This document shows positions 10,491 through 18,106 of a stretch of 64,000 bases of DNA, in pieces; the first letter of the stretch is position 1; each line of letters begins with the position of its first letter. The notes beneath the pieces were generated by a model. The model made no database searches and had not been told where the DNA came from. It saw nothing but the letters and a program-made list of their open reading frames with translations. This DNA is from Alicyclobacillus mali NBRC 102425 (GTDB taxonomy: Bacteria; Bacillota; Bacilli; Alicyclobacillales; Alicyclobacillaceae): the NCBI RefSeq assembly GCF_001570745.1, contig NZ_BCSG01000006.1:1-64000 (forward strand), read 5' to 3'. The translations under genes and the position numbers were made by a program.

Positions 10491-10937
10491 TTAACCTACG
10501 CTCTGGCGTTCTACATGTGTGCGTAAAATCTCCTCGAGTGCTTGGGAGGATACCTGAAACGTGATGTTTCGCCTACGCAAGTGACGTATGAACTGAATCT
10601 TGCTATCTCCAAGCAAAAAAGCAGTGAGGGAAAATGTGTGATTTCCTTCCTTGATGTGTATGATTATAGGGGTATAATTTGATTCTGTAAATGATGTGTG
10701 TTCAGTGATATAGATAGCTTGATTCCAAGCTTGAATGAACTGCAGGCGTTCATCAGAAGACAGTTCTGCGCCATTCAAAGACACAGACTGAGTTTTGGAT
10801 GATTCCAAGGTCGGATAAATTGACACGGACGATAGCCATCGATTGACCCATGCATTCGCTGGATTGATTAGAAGCACCAGCACAGGGATTACCACTGCAG
10901 CTAAGTATGCTGTCCAGGCTGGAATCGCCAAGTTCAT
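10491..10937 (-). CDS. Membrane-anchored hypothetical protein
   Basis: Protein of 148 residues that I do not recognise. ATG 10937 follows AAAGGAGTT; upstream in-frame Met codons lack a site. One hydrophobic helix near residues 6-26 (the segment WTAYLAAVVIPVLVLLI) should anchor a soluble domain of mixed strand and helix outside the membrane. A+T-rich codon usage matches the chemotaxis block. It lies opposite in strand to its neighbours, and its upstream region was the target of the adjacent insertion sequence, about 140 bp before its start, so its promoter may have been affected. Confidence 0.6.
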   Translation of the reverse strand: MNLAIPAWTAYLAAVVIPVLVLLINPANAWVNRWLSSVSIYPTLESSKTQSVSLNGAELSSDERLQFIQAWNQAIYITEHTSFTESNYTPIIIHIKEGNHTFSLTAFLLGDSKIQFIRHLRRRNITFQVSSQALEEILRTHVERQSVG

Positions 10938-11073
10938 AACTCCTTTCGGTACATACATGAGTCTTTAAGACGTAAAATGCCCCTTTCGCCCGGCTACGAG
11001 CAAGGTAAATAAAGGTATGAGCAGAAAACGCGTTCAAGATGAGAGGCTCCGTGTCAAGCATTGTAAAGGTAGC

Positions 11074-11078
11074 GCATG
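11074..11078. repeat. Left target-site duplication of the IS
   Basis: GCATG immediately outside the left inverted repeat; the identical pentamer lies outside the right end at 13018-13022. Confidence 0.8.
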
Positions 11079-11155
11079 CCCGACTTCGACAGTTGGACAT
11101 AGCACGTAGACTCATGGATGGATGTGGGATCCTATTGCGGCGCGGCTTGTCGGAC

Positions 11156-11164
11156 TTATCCACA
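11156..11164 (+). other. Perfect DnaA-box 9-mer inside IS, left copy 1
   Basis: TTATCCACA, the consensus DnaA box, in the left non-coding part of the insertion sequence. Two more perfect copies occur at 11212-11220 (minus strand) and 12941-12949. Whether DnaA binds here is untested. Confidence 0.6.
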
Positions 11165-11211
11165 GGCATGCGCCGTGTTTTCATTTGTATTTTTGTAGGC
11201 ATGCGTTTTGT

Positions 11212-11220
11212 TGTGGATAA
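11212..11220 (-). other. Perfect DnaA-box 9-mer inside IS, left copy 2
   Basis: TGTGGATAA on the plus strand, the complement of TTATCCACA, lying 32 bp before the transposase start. Confidence 0.6.
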
Positions 11221-11251
11221 CTTTATTTTGTCGTTTACAAGTTCGTAGTAC

Positions 11252-12928
11252 ATGCCGTATCATGTGGGCATGTATATCCGAGTCATTCGCCGAAAAAACA
11301 AGAACGGTTCTGTCACCGGTTACGTTCAGTTGGCCCATAACTATCGCGATCCCAACACCGGCCAGCCCAAGGCCAAGGTCCTCTACACCTTCGGCCGCGA
11401 AGACGAAATCGACCTCGAGGCCCTCCGGCGCCTTGCCCAGAGCATCCATCGCTTCGTTGGCGACGAGTTTACCGCCGGACGTGGTCAGTCGGAGGGCATC
11501 CAAACCACGCTGCTGGATAGCCGTCCTATGGGAGGGGCGTATCTGCTAGACGAGCTGTGGCGACAGCTTGGATTGGATGAGGTCCTGCGAGAGCGGCTTG
11601 CCGACCGGAAGTTTAAGGCGGCTGTCGAGCGTGTCATCTTCGCCATGGTCGCCAATCGCGCGTTGGCGCCAAGCAGCAAGCTGGCCATGGAAGAATGGGT
11701 CGACCGTGAAGTGGCTCTCCCCGGGATGACCGAGTTGGACGTGTGGCAGGCATATCGGGCTATGGACTTTCTCCATGATGTGGCGGAAGACCTGCAATAC
11801 GAGGTCTTCCGGCGAGTGAGCGATCTCTTGAACCTGGACGTGGACCTTCTGTTCTTTGACACGACCTCCACGTACTTCGAGACGGAGGACGAGTCGGACG
11901 ACAGTCTGCGACGCAAGGGGTATTCCAAAGACCACCGGCCCGACTTGCCTCAGGTGGTGATCGGGCTTGCGGTGACGCGGGACGGCATCCCCGTCCGCTG
12001 CTGGACGTGGCCTGGCAACACAGCGGACATGAGCGTGGTCGAGGAGGTCAAACAGGACCTCATCGGTTGGCGGCTTGGTCGCGTGATCACGGTCGTGGAT
12101 CGAGGTTTCGTCTCAGAGAGCAATTTGCGGATCCTGCAACGCGCCGGGGGTCACTACATCGCTGGGGAGAAGATGACCTCCGGGAAACCAGCGGTGGAAG
12201 CGGCGTTGGCGCGCCCTGGACGTTTTCGTGAGCTTCGTCCCAACCTGAAAGTGAAGGAGGTCGTGGTGGGAGACGGAGAGGCCCGGGTCCGTTACGTGTT
12301 GGCGTTCAATCCCGAGGAAGCCAAACGCGATGAGGCGCGGCGGGAGGCCATGTTGCGCGAGCTTCGGATGGAGTTGGAACGCCTCAAAGAGCTTCAGGGC
12401 GAAGCGCACACGAAGGCCCACTGTCGGCTTGCGAGCCATCCCACGTTCAAGCGTTATCTGAAACAGGACCGATGGGGGAACCTGCGAATTGACCCGGAGG
12501 CCGTGCGGCAAGCGGCTCATCTGGACGGGAAGTACCTGATCCGCACCTCCGACGACACGCTGTCGACGGAAGATGTCGCGCTGGGATACAAGCAGCTCCT
12601 GATGGTGGAGTCCGCGTTTCGGACGCTGAAGACGACGTTGGACATCCGTCCCATGTATCACCGGAAGGACGAGCGGATTCGTTCGCATGTGCTGCTTTGC
12701 TGGCTGGCCTTGTTGTTGGTGCGCATCGCGGAGGTCCAAACGGGGCGCACATGGTCTGACATCCGCTCTCACATGCAAGCGATGCATCAGGTGACGAAGA
12801 GCACGCCGGACGGGATGGTCGTGCAGCGCACGGAGACGACCGAGGCGCAGCGGGAGATCCTGCGAGCCTTGAGGATCAAAGAACCACCGAGGATCCTGAA
12901 GGTAGAACCTCGGGCACGAGGGCTGTAG
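11252..12928 (+). CDS. IS1634-family transposase
   Basis: Full-length transposase of 558 residues. It resembles IS1634/IS4-group DDE enzymes. Likely catalytic regions are the first Asp in LLFFDTTSTYFET, the second in VVDRGFVSE, and the Glu in a C-terminal LLMVESAFRTLKTTLDIRP segment, where Arg and Lys follow with family-like spacing. The N-terminus (IRRKNKNGSVTGYVQL) is typical of the group. No frameshift is seen. ATG 11252 lacks a clear ribosome site, which is common for transposases; Met at 11270 is an alternative start. G+C content is higher than in the chemotaxis block it borders. Confidence 0.92.
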   Translation: MPYHVGMYIRVIRRKNKNGSVTGYVQLAHNYRDPNTGQPKAKVLYTFGREDEIDLEALRRLAQSIHRFVGDEFTAGRGQSEGIQTTLLDSRPMGGAYLLDELWRQLGLDEVLRERLADRKFKAAVERVIFAMVANRALAPSSKLAMEEWVDREVALPGMTELDVWQAYRAMDFLHDVAEDLQYEVFRRVSDLLNLDVDLLFFDTTSTYFETEDESDDSLRRKGYSKDHRPDLPQVVIGLAVTRDGIPVRCWTWPGNTADMSVVEEVKQDLIGWRLGRVITVVDRGFVSESNLRILQRAGGHYIAGEKMTSGKPAVEAALARPGRFRELRPNLKVKEVVVGDGEARVRYVLAFNPEEAKRDEARREAMLRELRMELERLKELQGEAHTKAHCRLASHPTFKRYLKQDRWGNLRIDPEAVRQAAHLDGKYLIRTSDDTLSTEDVALGYKQLLMVESAFRTLKTTLDIRPMYHRKDERIRSHVLLCWLALLLVRIAEVQTGRTWSDIRSHMQAMHQVTKSTPDGMVVQRTETTEAQREILRALRIKEPPRILKVEPRARGL

Positions 12929-12940
12929 ACACTACACGAG

Positions 12941-12949
12941 TTATCCACA
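12941..12949 (+). other. Perfect DnaA-box 9-mer inside IS, right copy
   Basis: TTATCCACA, 12 bp after the transposase stop and directly before the terminator-like hairpin at 12951-12987. Confidence 0.6.
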
Positions 12950-12950
12950 G

Positions 12951-12990
12951 GTCCCACGAACCTGCATGGGCAAAGGGTTCGTGGGACTTT
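12951..12990 (+). terminator. Transposase terminator
   Basis: Perfect 12-bp stem, GTCCCACGAACC with GGTTCGTGGGAC, 12-13 base loop, followed by TTTG. Lies inside the insertion sequence between the transposase and the right end. Confidence 0.75.
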
Positions 12991-13017
12991 GTATGACTAC
13001 GAAGTGTCGAAGTCGGG

Positions 13018-13022
13018 GCATG
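13018..13022. repeat. Right target-site duplication of the IS
   Basis: GCATG immediately outside the right inverted repeat, matching the left copy at 11074-11078. The match shows that the two flanks were contiguous before insertion. Confidence 0.8.
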
Positions 13023-13377
13023 AGTCGGGTTTTGTGTAAATTATAGTATTAGATGTGTCTATCTTCCCATTCACATCCAGCCCGCAGCAACGTTCATGTA
13101 CGACTTTCATTCCAAGGGCATTTCCACCGAGCGAACAATCGCAACCGCGTGGCGACCGATGATCCGAATTCTACTGTGCGTGCATCCCATAGGGGAGCGA
13201 CAAACCGTGGCTCTCACGGTCGCCGGCTCCGTCTGACGATTGGGGTTTAGGCACCACCGTCAAGCGAGCTCTGGCGGATGCTGACGCGATCGTATCGCAA
13301 TATCTCCTCATTTTCGTGCTCCCGTGGCGTCGAAGTTCGATATGGATGTCTTGCGATTGCGCCTTGGGCCGCTCGCG
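13023..13377. other. Gene-free interval right of the IS
   Basis: The 355 bases between the insertion sequence and the hemerythrin gene hold no convincing gene. The first 50 or so are A+T-rich like the left side; base composition then rises to that of the rest of the window. A plus-strand stretch at about 13094-13237 is open in one frame, lacks a ribosome site and resembles nothing I know; it may be a decayed gene remnant. Confidence 0.5.
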
Positions 13378-13851
13378 TCATGAGCGCGCCGTGGGCTCGT
13401 CGGGGTGTGCATAGGGCGATGACGCCCGGTGCTCTTCAAAGAACGGCGCCAGGCGCGTCAAGTCCGGTTCTTGAAGCGTCTCTTCGATGAGCGGAAAGAT
13501 GACCTGCTCCTCGAGATGGACGTGCGCCCGCAGGGCTGTCCCCAATTCCACCAGCACGGATGCGTCTCCGTCTTCGAGCGCGCGGCTCACCAGGCTCCTT
13601 ATCTTGACGTGATCGAGGAGCATCTGCGCGATCTCGTCGCGATCGAGCGGACCATATTTGGCGTAGGAGGGAAGCAGGACCTCTTCCTCTTCCCGGAAGT
13701 GCGCTTGTCCCCCCTGTTCCCAGAACTGGCGAAGCTCCCGAAGGAGCGCCTCGGTGGACTGTTCCTGGCGGGTGAGGTGCATGGCGACGACGAGCGCGTA
13801 GTGGTGATGGCGAGACAGCGGCTGCAGCGCCTCGTGGCGGCGTTTCCCCAT
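13378..13851 (-). CDS. Hemerythrin-like HHE-domain protein
   Basis: Protein of 157 residues, an all-helical cation-binding fold. Histidines and acidic residues occur in the hemerythrin spacing: SRHHHYAL near 13-20, then HFREEEEVLLP near 51-61, then LLDHVKIRSL near 78-87, and HVHLEEQVIFP near 110-120. These would hold a di-iron site that binds oxygen or nitric oxide, or repairs or stores iron. ATG 13851 follows GGAGGACTGGAC. It follows the multicopper oxidase on the same strand with a 36-bp gap, so both are probably one transcript. A role in oxygen, nitric oxide or metal stress is inferred. Confidence 0.85.
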   Translation of the reverse strand: MGKRRHEALQPLSRHHHYALVVAMHLTRQEQSTEALLRELRQFWEQGGQAHFREEEEVLLPSYAKYGPLDRDEIAQMLLDHVKIRSLVSRALEDGDASVLVELGTALRAHVHLEEQVIFPLIEETLQEPDLTRLAPFFEEHRASSPYAHPDEPTARS

Positions 13852-13887
13852 GTCCAGTCCTCCCTCGTGTGGCTTGCGGGACTTCCG

Positions 13888-15615
13888 TTATTCCGACATT
13901 TCGTTCATCGGATAGGGATCCGTCACGCCCGCATACTGGACCATGACGTCCATGCCGGATGCGGCGTGTTCGAGATCGTGACAATGGAACATCCAAAGCC
14001 CCGGGTTGTCGGCGCGAAATGCGATATCGTAGGATTCGCCGGGAAAGACGTTCAGCGTGTCGAGAAAGATGGGGCTCCCTTGGACCGGCCGTCCATCCCG
14101 GGTCAGCACCTGAAAGTCGTGCCCGTGCAGGTGCATTGGGTGGATGTAGGGGCTGTCGTTCACGATGTGCACGAGAACCGCGTCGCCCTTGTGCACGATG
14201 ATGGGCGGGATGTTCGGGAACACGCGCCCGTTGATGGCGTAGACCATGCCGGTCTGCGACATGCCGACCGTGAGTTTCATGTTGTACCGGACCTGATACG
14301 CCTGATGGAGGCGGAACACGTTCTCGCCGGGTACGCGACCGCGCCCGTAGTCGGTGAAGTCGAACCAAGGTTCGTGCTCGATCGCGGCCGCCGAAATGCC
14401 TTGGAACGAAGCCCATGCGCCGGGACCGCCGATGGCCGCGCGCAGTTCCTGGCGCGCGGTGGCGTCGGGATCGGCCGATACGAGGTACGCGGCGCCGGAC
14501 GGTGGAACGCGAAATTCCACGTCGTAGCGCTCGGCCGCGCCGATGGGCAGCAGGACGCCTTTCAGCCAGCCGGGGTTGGCGATGTCGTGCCCATCGAGCG
14601 CCACGACGCGAAAGGGCGCGCCGACGAGGGTTAACAGGTGCGTCATGTTGCCACTGTTCACGATGCGAAGCCGGACGAGATCGCCCGGTTTGGCGGGCAG
14701 GACGGTGTTCCCGTCCGCATTCTGGTTCACCGTGAAGGCGCCGTACATGCCCGCCATTTCGTCGAGCGCCGCAACGTCGTCGGCGGTCGGCGCGAATGTG
14801 CCCGTTCGGAGGAGAGGCCCTGGCAGCACGTGCAGCATGGAGGTGCTCGCCTTGTTCCCTGCGGCGGATCCCATCATGCCCATGCCGCCCGTCGAGCCTG
14901 TACCGCTCATCATGCCCTGGCTCATCATGCCACCGGCGGAGCCCGCATCCCGCGCACCGGAGTCGAGATTTTCCATCATGGCCTTGGCGGTGGACGCGTT
15001 CGGCCATTCGTGCAGGACCAGCGTGTAGTCTCGCTGAGCCGGATACAGCGGGTGCTTGGGCAGGACGACGATGGCGCCGTAGAGTCCCAGTCCCACCTCT
15101 TCGAAACTGTCGTCGTGCGAATGGTACCAGTACGTTCCGGGCTCGGTCGCCACAAACTCGTACGTGTACGATCCGCCTGGCGGGATGGGGTTCTGCGTGA
15201 CACCCGGCACACCGTCTTCGGCGGCTGGGACCGGGATGCCGTGCCAATGCACCGTCAAAGGCACCGACAGGCGATTGTGCACTGTGACCTCCACCACGTC
15301 GCCTTGGTGCGCCATGAGCAGCGGGCCAGGCGCCGTGCCGTTGAAGGTCATCGCCCGCAGGGTTTCGCCACCGAACGTCAGGGTCCGGTACTCGGCGGTC
15401 AGCGTGAAGTGGTCGACCCGCGCGCCTTGGGGAACCCGCGGCTCAAACGCGCTGACCGGCGTATACGTTCCGCCGGGCCCGGGCACGCGGGCGAGCGGGG
15501 CATCGATGGCCTGGGTCGCCGTCCCGCGATGTGCTTCGTAAACGCCCATCACGCCGACCGCCACCGCGAGCGCCGCCGCTCCTGCAGCAATGCTGAGCTT
15601 CGCTCTGCGCCGCAC
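13888..15615 (-). CDS. Multicopper oxidase with Met-rich insert
   Basis: Enzyme of 575 residues with an N-terminal signal or anchor (about 6-26), so it acts outside the cytoplasm. Copper-ligand motifs are present: HWHG at 123-126, HSH at 165-167, HPMHLHGH and HCHDLEH near the C-terminus, the latter giving type-1 and trinuclear ligands, with Met in the axial position (AASGM). An insert at about 213-260 carries ten methionines in MMSQGMM- and GMGMMG-like clusters, as in CueO-type cuprous oxidases. It probably oxidises Cu(I) or another metal ion using oxygen. GTG start after AGGAGGTG. Co-directional with the hemerythrin gene; divergent from the sulfocyanin-like gene. Confidence 0.92.
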   Translation of the reverse strand: MRRRAKLSIAAGAAALAVAVGVMGVYEAHRGTATQAIDAPLARVPGPGGTYTPVSAFEPRVPQGARVDHFTLTAEYRTLTFGGETLRAMTFNGTAPGPLLMAHQGDVVEVTVHNRLSVPLTVHWHGIPVPAAEDGVPGVTQNPIPPGGSYTYEFVATEPGTYWYHSHDDSFEEVGLGLYGAIVVLPKHPLYPAQRDYTLVLHEWPNASTAKAMMENLDSGARDAGSAGGMMSQGMMSGTGSTGGMGMMGSAAGNKASTSMLHVLPGPLLRTGTFAPTADDVAALDEMAGMYGAFTVNQNADGNTVLPAKPGDLVRLRIVNSGNMTHLLTLVGAPFRVVALDGHDIANPGWLKGVLLPIGAAERYDVEFRVPPSGAAYLVSADPDATARQELRAAIGGPGAWASFQGISAAAIEHEPWFDFTDYGRGRVPGENVFRLHQAYQVRYNMKLTVGMSQTGMVYAINGRVFPNIPPIIVHKGDAVLVHIVNDSPYIHPMHLHGHDFQVLTRDGRPVQGSPIFLDTLNVFPGESYDIAFRADNPGLWMFHCHDLEHAASGMDVMVQYAGVTDPYPMNEMSE

Positions 15616-15915
15616 CTTCGCACCTCCTGTCTTCCCTTTCTCGTCTGCCGTCGTGCGTCATCTTAAGCCCAGGTCTGGCGCGGATCAACGCGTACGGGTC
15701 GAGGGCGCCTGGTTCATGGCAACGAATTCGCCGATTTGTAAAGCTTGATATGTCTATCTGTTCGATCTCTTCTTGCGGGAGCATCGATGGATCATCGACA
15801 GTGGCTCGAGCACCATCGCTCTCCGAACGTGCTCCGCTCTGGGCGGGCGGTGGGATGCGCGGAACATCGCCCCGTGCTACCATGGACGTGAAGGGCGCTC
15901 CATTCGAAAGGGCGG
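15616..15915. promoter_or_regulatory. Divergent intergenic region, copper cluster
   Basis: 300 bases between the divergent oxidase and sulfocyanin genes must hold both promoters. The only element I can support is the oxidase ribosome site (AGGAGGTG near 15629). A TACCAT near 15878 could be a -10 for the sulfocyanin gene. The inverted segment around 15781-15800 (ATCGATGGATCATCGAC) could be an operator, but no known metal-regulator motif is recognised. Confidence 0.35.
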
Positions 15916-16455
15916 ATGAAAAGAATGCGCACGCGGACTGTTTTGGCTGTGGCCGCTGTGGCGATGGCCTGCGCGGGATGCGGGGCGACACCGCAGCCTT
16001 CAAAACCGCAGGCTCCGCTCATCACCTGGAACGCCGCGCATCGCCTCGTCGAGTGGACGGTGGTCGCTGGCGACGGCGGTGAAAATGGCGGCATGAATTT
16101 CGACGGCTACGCGAACGGCGAGATGACGCTCGTGGTGCCTGTGGGCTGGCGCGTCGAGATCCATTTCCAGAATGCGAGTTTCACGCCCCACAGCGCCATG
16201 GTGGTACCTGAATCCGTTCGCAATCGGTCCAGTTTTGACGCAAGTTTGATGGCCTTCCCGGGTGCCGAAACGCCGAATCCATCGGAAGGGAGCTCGAAGG
16301 GTGCGGCGGCAAACGTGGCGTTCACCGTTTCTCGGGCGGGGGACTATGCGCTCGTGTGCGCCGTTCCCGGTCATGCGCTCGCGGGCATGTGGGACAAGCT
16401 CGTGGTCTCGAGCCAAGCGAAGCAGCCGTCGCTGCTCGTGAACCGTTCGCCGTGA
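15916..16455 (+). CDS. Sulfocyanin-like blue copper lipoprotein
   Basis: Protein of 179 residues with a Lys/Arg-rich N-terminus, hydrophobic core and Cys at 19 and 22 (ACAGC), so it is probably a membrane-anchored lipoprotein. The rest is a cupredoxin: one copper His in FTPHSAMVVP near 96, and the Cys-His-Met loop ALVCAVPGHALAGMW near 152-165. This long loop and the insert resemble sulfocyanins, acid-stable high-potential electron carriers of acidophile respiratory chains. It probably passes electrons to or from a membrane oxidase, or to the divergent multicopper oxidase. Sulfocyanin is the best match; a generic plastocyanin-like protein is the alternative. Confidence 0.82.
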   Translation: MKRMRTRTVLAVAAVAMACAGCGATPQPSKPQAPLITWNAAHRLVEWTVVAGDGGENGGMNFDGYANGEMTLVVPVGWRVEIHFQNASFTPHSAMVVPESVRNRSSFDASLMAFPGAETPNPSEGSSKGAAANVAFTVSRAGDYALVCAVPGHALAGMWDKLVVSSQAKQPSLLVNRSP

Positions 16456-16627
16456 ACGGCTCGACGGAGACGGGATGCCTGAACCGCGCCGAGTCTAAAA
16501 TTTGGCCCCCCGCGCTGGCGAAAGGCTTGCGCTGCACGATTCGATCCGCCCGCCCCAACGCCTGGTCATCCGAGCGCCGTTTTGCTACACTGTCTTTGGT
16601 ACGTCACAGCAGTGAAGGATGAAACAC

Positions 16628-16948
16628 ATGGCGCTCGAGAGGTTGAACGAATCCGAGGTGCGCGAACTGTTCCGCGCCATTCTGGCGCTTCAGAACGAGG
16701 ACGAGTGTTACCGCTTCTTCGAGGATCTTTGCACGGTGGGGGAAGTGGAGTCGCTGGCGCAGCGGTTTGCGGTGGCGCGGATGCTTCGCGCGGGCGCCAC
16801 GTATCACGCCATCGAGGAGGCGACGGGCGCGAGCACCGCGACCATCAGCCGAGTCAAGCGCTGTTTACATTACGGAGCGGACGGGTACCGCATCATCTTG
16901 GATCGGCTGTACGGGAAGCCCGCCGAAAGCGGATCCGGGAAATCGTAA
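16628..16948 (+). CDS. yerC: YerC/YecD-type TrpR-like regulator
   Basis: Protein of 106 residues from ATG 16628 (AAGG nine bases upstream); ATG 16619 is an alternative. It matches the YerC/YecD family: FFEDLCTVGEVESLAQRFAV, then a helix-turn-helix reading TYHAIEEATGASTATISRVK, the TrpR-like DNA-binding segment. Its regulon is not certain from sequence. It stands alone, in front of a strong hairpin and codY. Confidence 0.9.
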   Translation: MALERLNESEVRELFRAILALQNEDECYRFFEDLCTVGEVESLAQRFAVARMLRAGATYHAIEEATGASTATISRVKRCLHYGADGYRIILDRLYGKPAESGSGKS

Positions 16949-17254
16949 AGGTGTGTTGGTTCCACTTGCATAATGACCAGTGTTTGGTGCAAACTGGTCC
17001 TAGCGGGCGATGAGCTGCGGCAGACATCCGCGTAGGCGCGGAGTGTTTGTCGCAGTTTGTTCATTTGACAAGTGGACAAAGGTCTAGTAAGCTCATTACG
17101 CGTGGATAAATTGTCTGTGTTATGGGGATAATTTGAACATCAGAGACAATTCTGCGAATGCGGAGTGCGCGGGAAACCCCGCCGCCCGAGTGGTCGGCGG
17201 TCAGGGAAGGTACAACACCGGCCGATGCCGGGGGAAGGACAAGGTGACGAGATC
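16949..17254. promoter_or_regulatory. yerC-codY intergenic region
   Basis: Contains, in order: an imperfect inverted repeat 16976-17000 (GACCAG...CTGGTC); a long hairpin at 17015-17055; a candidate promoter TTGACA (17065-17070), 17-bp spacer, TAAGCT (17088-17093); and an inverted pair AATTGTCT (17109-17116) with AGACAATT (17144-17151). The last could be an operator or leader stem for codY; it does not clearly match the CodY box. Confidence 0.5.
17015..17060 (+). terminator. Long hairpin, probable yerC terminator
   Basis: CTGCGGCAGACATCCGCG pairs through about 18 positions (including G-T pairs and one bulge) with CGCGGAGTGTTTGTCGCAG around a TAGG loop, followed by TTTGTTCATTT. Stability suggests termination or a protective 3' end. 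Confidence 0.6.
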
Positions 17255-18043
17255 GTGAGTTTGTTGGAACAAGTGCAGGAACTTGGGCAACTGCTCCATC
17301 GCTCCAATGAGCAGGTGGAATTTCAAGAAGTCGCGGAATTTTTGAGCCGCCTGATGGAGTCCAACGTGTACATCGTTGGGCGCAAAGGCAAGATCCTCGG
17401 TTATGGTGTCGCCGAGCACGAGCTGACCGAGGAGTGGCTTCACATCATGACGCGGGACCAGCGGTTTCCTGGTGACTTCAACAAACACCTGCTGCGCGTC
17501 GAGCAGACGATTGCAAATCTGACGGACGAGCAGAAAAAGCCGCTCTACGTGTTCTCGCCTGAAGAAAACGAGTCGTTCCGCTCCAAGCATCTGATGATCA
17601 CGCCCATCATCGGGGCGCGCGAGCGGCAGGGCACGCTTCTGTTCGCGAGATCGCAGCGGCCCTTCAACGAAGATGATCAGATCCTCGGCGAGTACGCGGC
17701 GACGGTTGTGGCGCTCGAGATTGTGCACTCCCGGCAACAGCAGAAGGAAGAGGAGAGCCGGCAGCGCGCGCTCACCCATCTGGCGGTGGAATCGCTCAGC
17801 TTCTCCGAGCTGCAGGCCGCCAAGTACCTGTTGGACGCGGTCCGCAACTCGCCAGAGGGCATCGTGGTGAGCAGCCAGATTGCAGATCAGCACGGTGTGA
17901 CGCGCTCCGTGATTGTCAACAGCATTCGGAAGCTGGAGAGCGCGGGCACCATCGAAAGCCGCTCGCTCGGCATGAAGGGCACGCACCTGCGCATCCTGAA
18001 CCCTTACGTGGAAGAGGAGATCAACCGCCAATTCGAGCGATGA
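17255..18043 (+). CDS. codY: GTP/branched-chain amino acid-sensing repressor CodY
   Basis: Protein of 262 residues; family members have about 259. Start GTG 17255 is chosen because the product then begins MSLLEQVQELGQLL, aligning with the family N-terminus; the frame is open further upstream without similarity. The N-terminal GAF ligand domain contains SNVYIVGRKGKILGYGV, and the C-terminal winged helix has IVVSSQIADQHGVTRSVIVN followed by SIRKLESAG. CodY represses stationary-phase and amino acid genes when isoleucine/valine and GTP are plentiful. In many Bacilli codY follows xerC-hslVU; here it is monocistronic. Confidence 0.95.
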   Translation: MSLLEQVQELGQLLHRSNEQVEFQEVAEFLSRLMESNVYIVGRKGKILGYGVAEHELTEEWLHIMTRDQRFPGDFNKHLLRVEQTIANLTDEQKKPLYVFSPEENESFRSKHLMITPIIGARERQGTLLFARSQRPFNEDDQILGEYAATVVALEIVHSRQQQKEEESRQRALTHLAVESLSFSELQAAKYLLDAVRNSPEGIVVSSQIADQHGVTRSVIVNSIRKLESAGTIESRSLGMKGTHLRILNPYVEEEINRQFER

Positions 18044-18056
18044 GGCGGATGAGATC

Positions 18057-18098
18057 AGGCGGCCGAACCCCGCGACGGGATCGGCCGCCTGTTTGTGT
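18057..18098 (+). terminator. codY terminator
   Basis: Perfect 10-bp stem AGGCGGCCGA (18057-18066) with TCGGCCGCCT (18081-18090), followed by GTTTGTGT. It sits between the convergent codY and dipeptidase genes. Confidence 0.75.
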
Positions 18099-18106
18099 AC
18101 GCCGGT

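Larger units (their letters stand above)
11079..13017 (+). mobile_element. Complete IS1634-type insertion sequence
   Basis: Element of about 1.94 kb with one transposase gene. The left end (11079-11091) and right end (13005-13017) form a perfect 13-bp inverted repeat, CCCGACTTCGACA and its complement, with partial similarity continuing inward. GCATG flanks both ends (11074-11078 and 13018-13022) as a 5-bp target duplication. Ends, target duplication and an intact transposase suggest a recent, possibly still mobile insertion. Confidence 0.9.

Noticed and set aside
11079-13017. IS as an assembly join between two genomes
   Set aside because: Identical 5-bp flanks and intact inverted repeats fit a true insertion. 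Only long reads could fully settle this.
13053-13250. 65-residue ORF right of the IS
   Set aside because: No ribosome site, no similarity recognised, unusual composition; kept only as possible decayed sequence.
13429-15666. Long plus-strand frames opposite the hemerythrin and multicopper oxidase genes
   Set aside because: Shadow frames of genes with intact metal-ligand motifs on the minus strand; no ribosome sites or domains.
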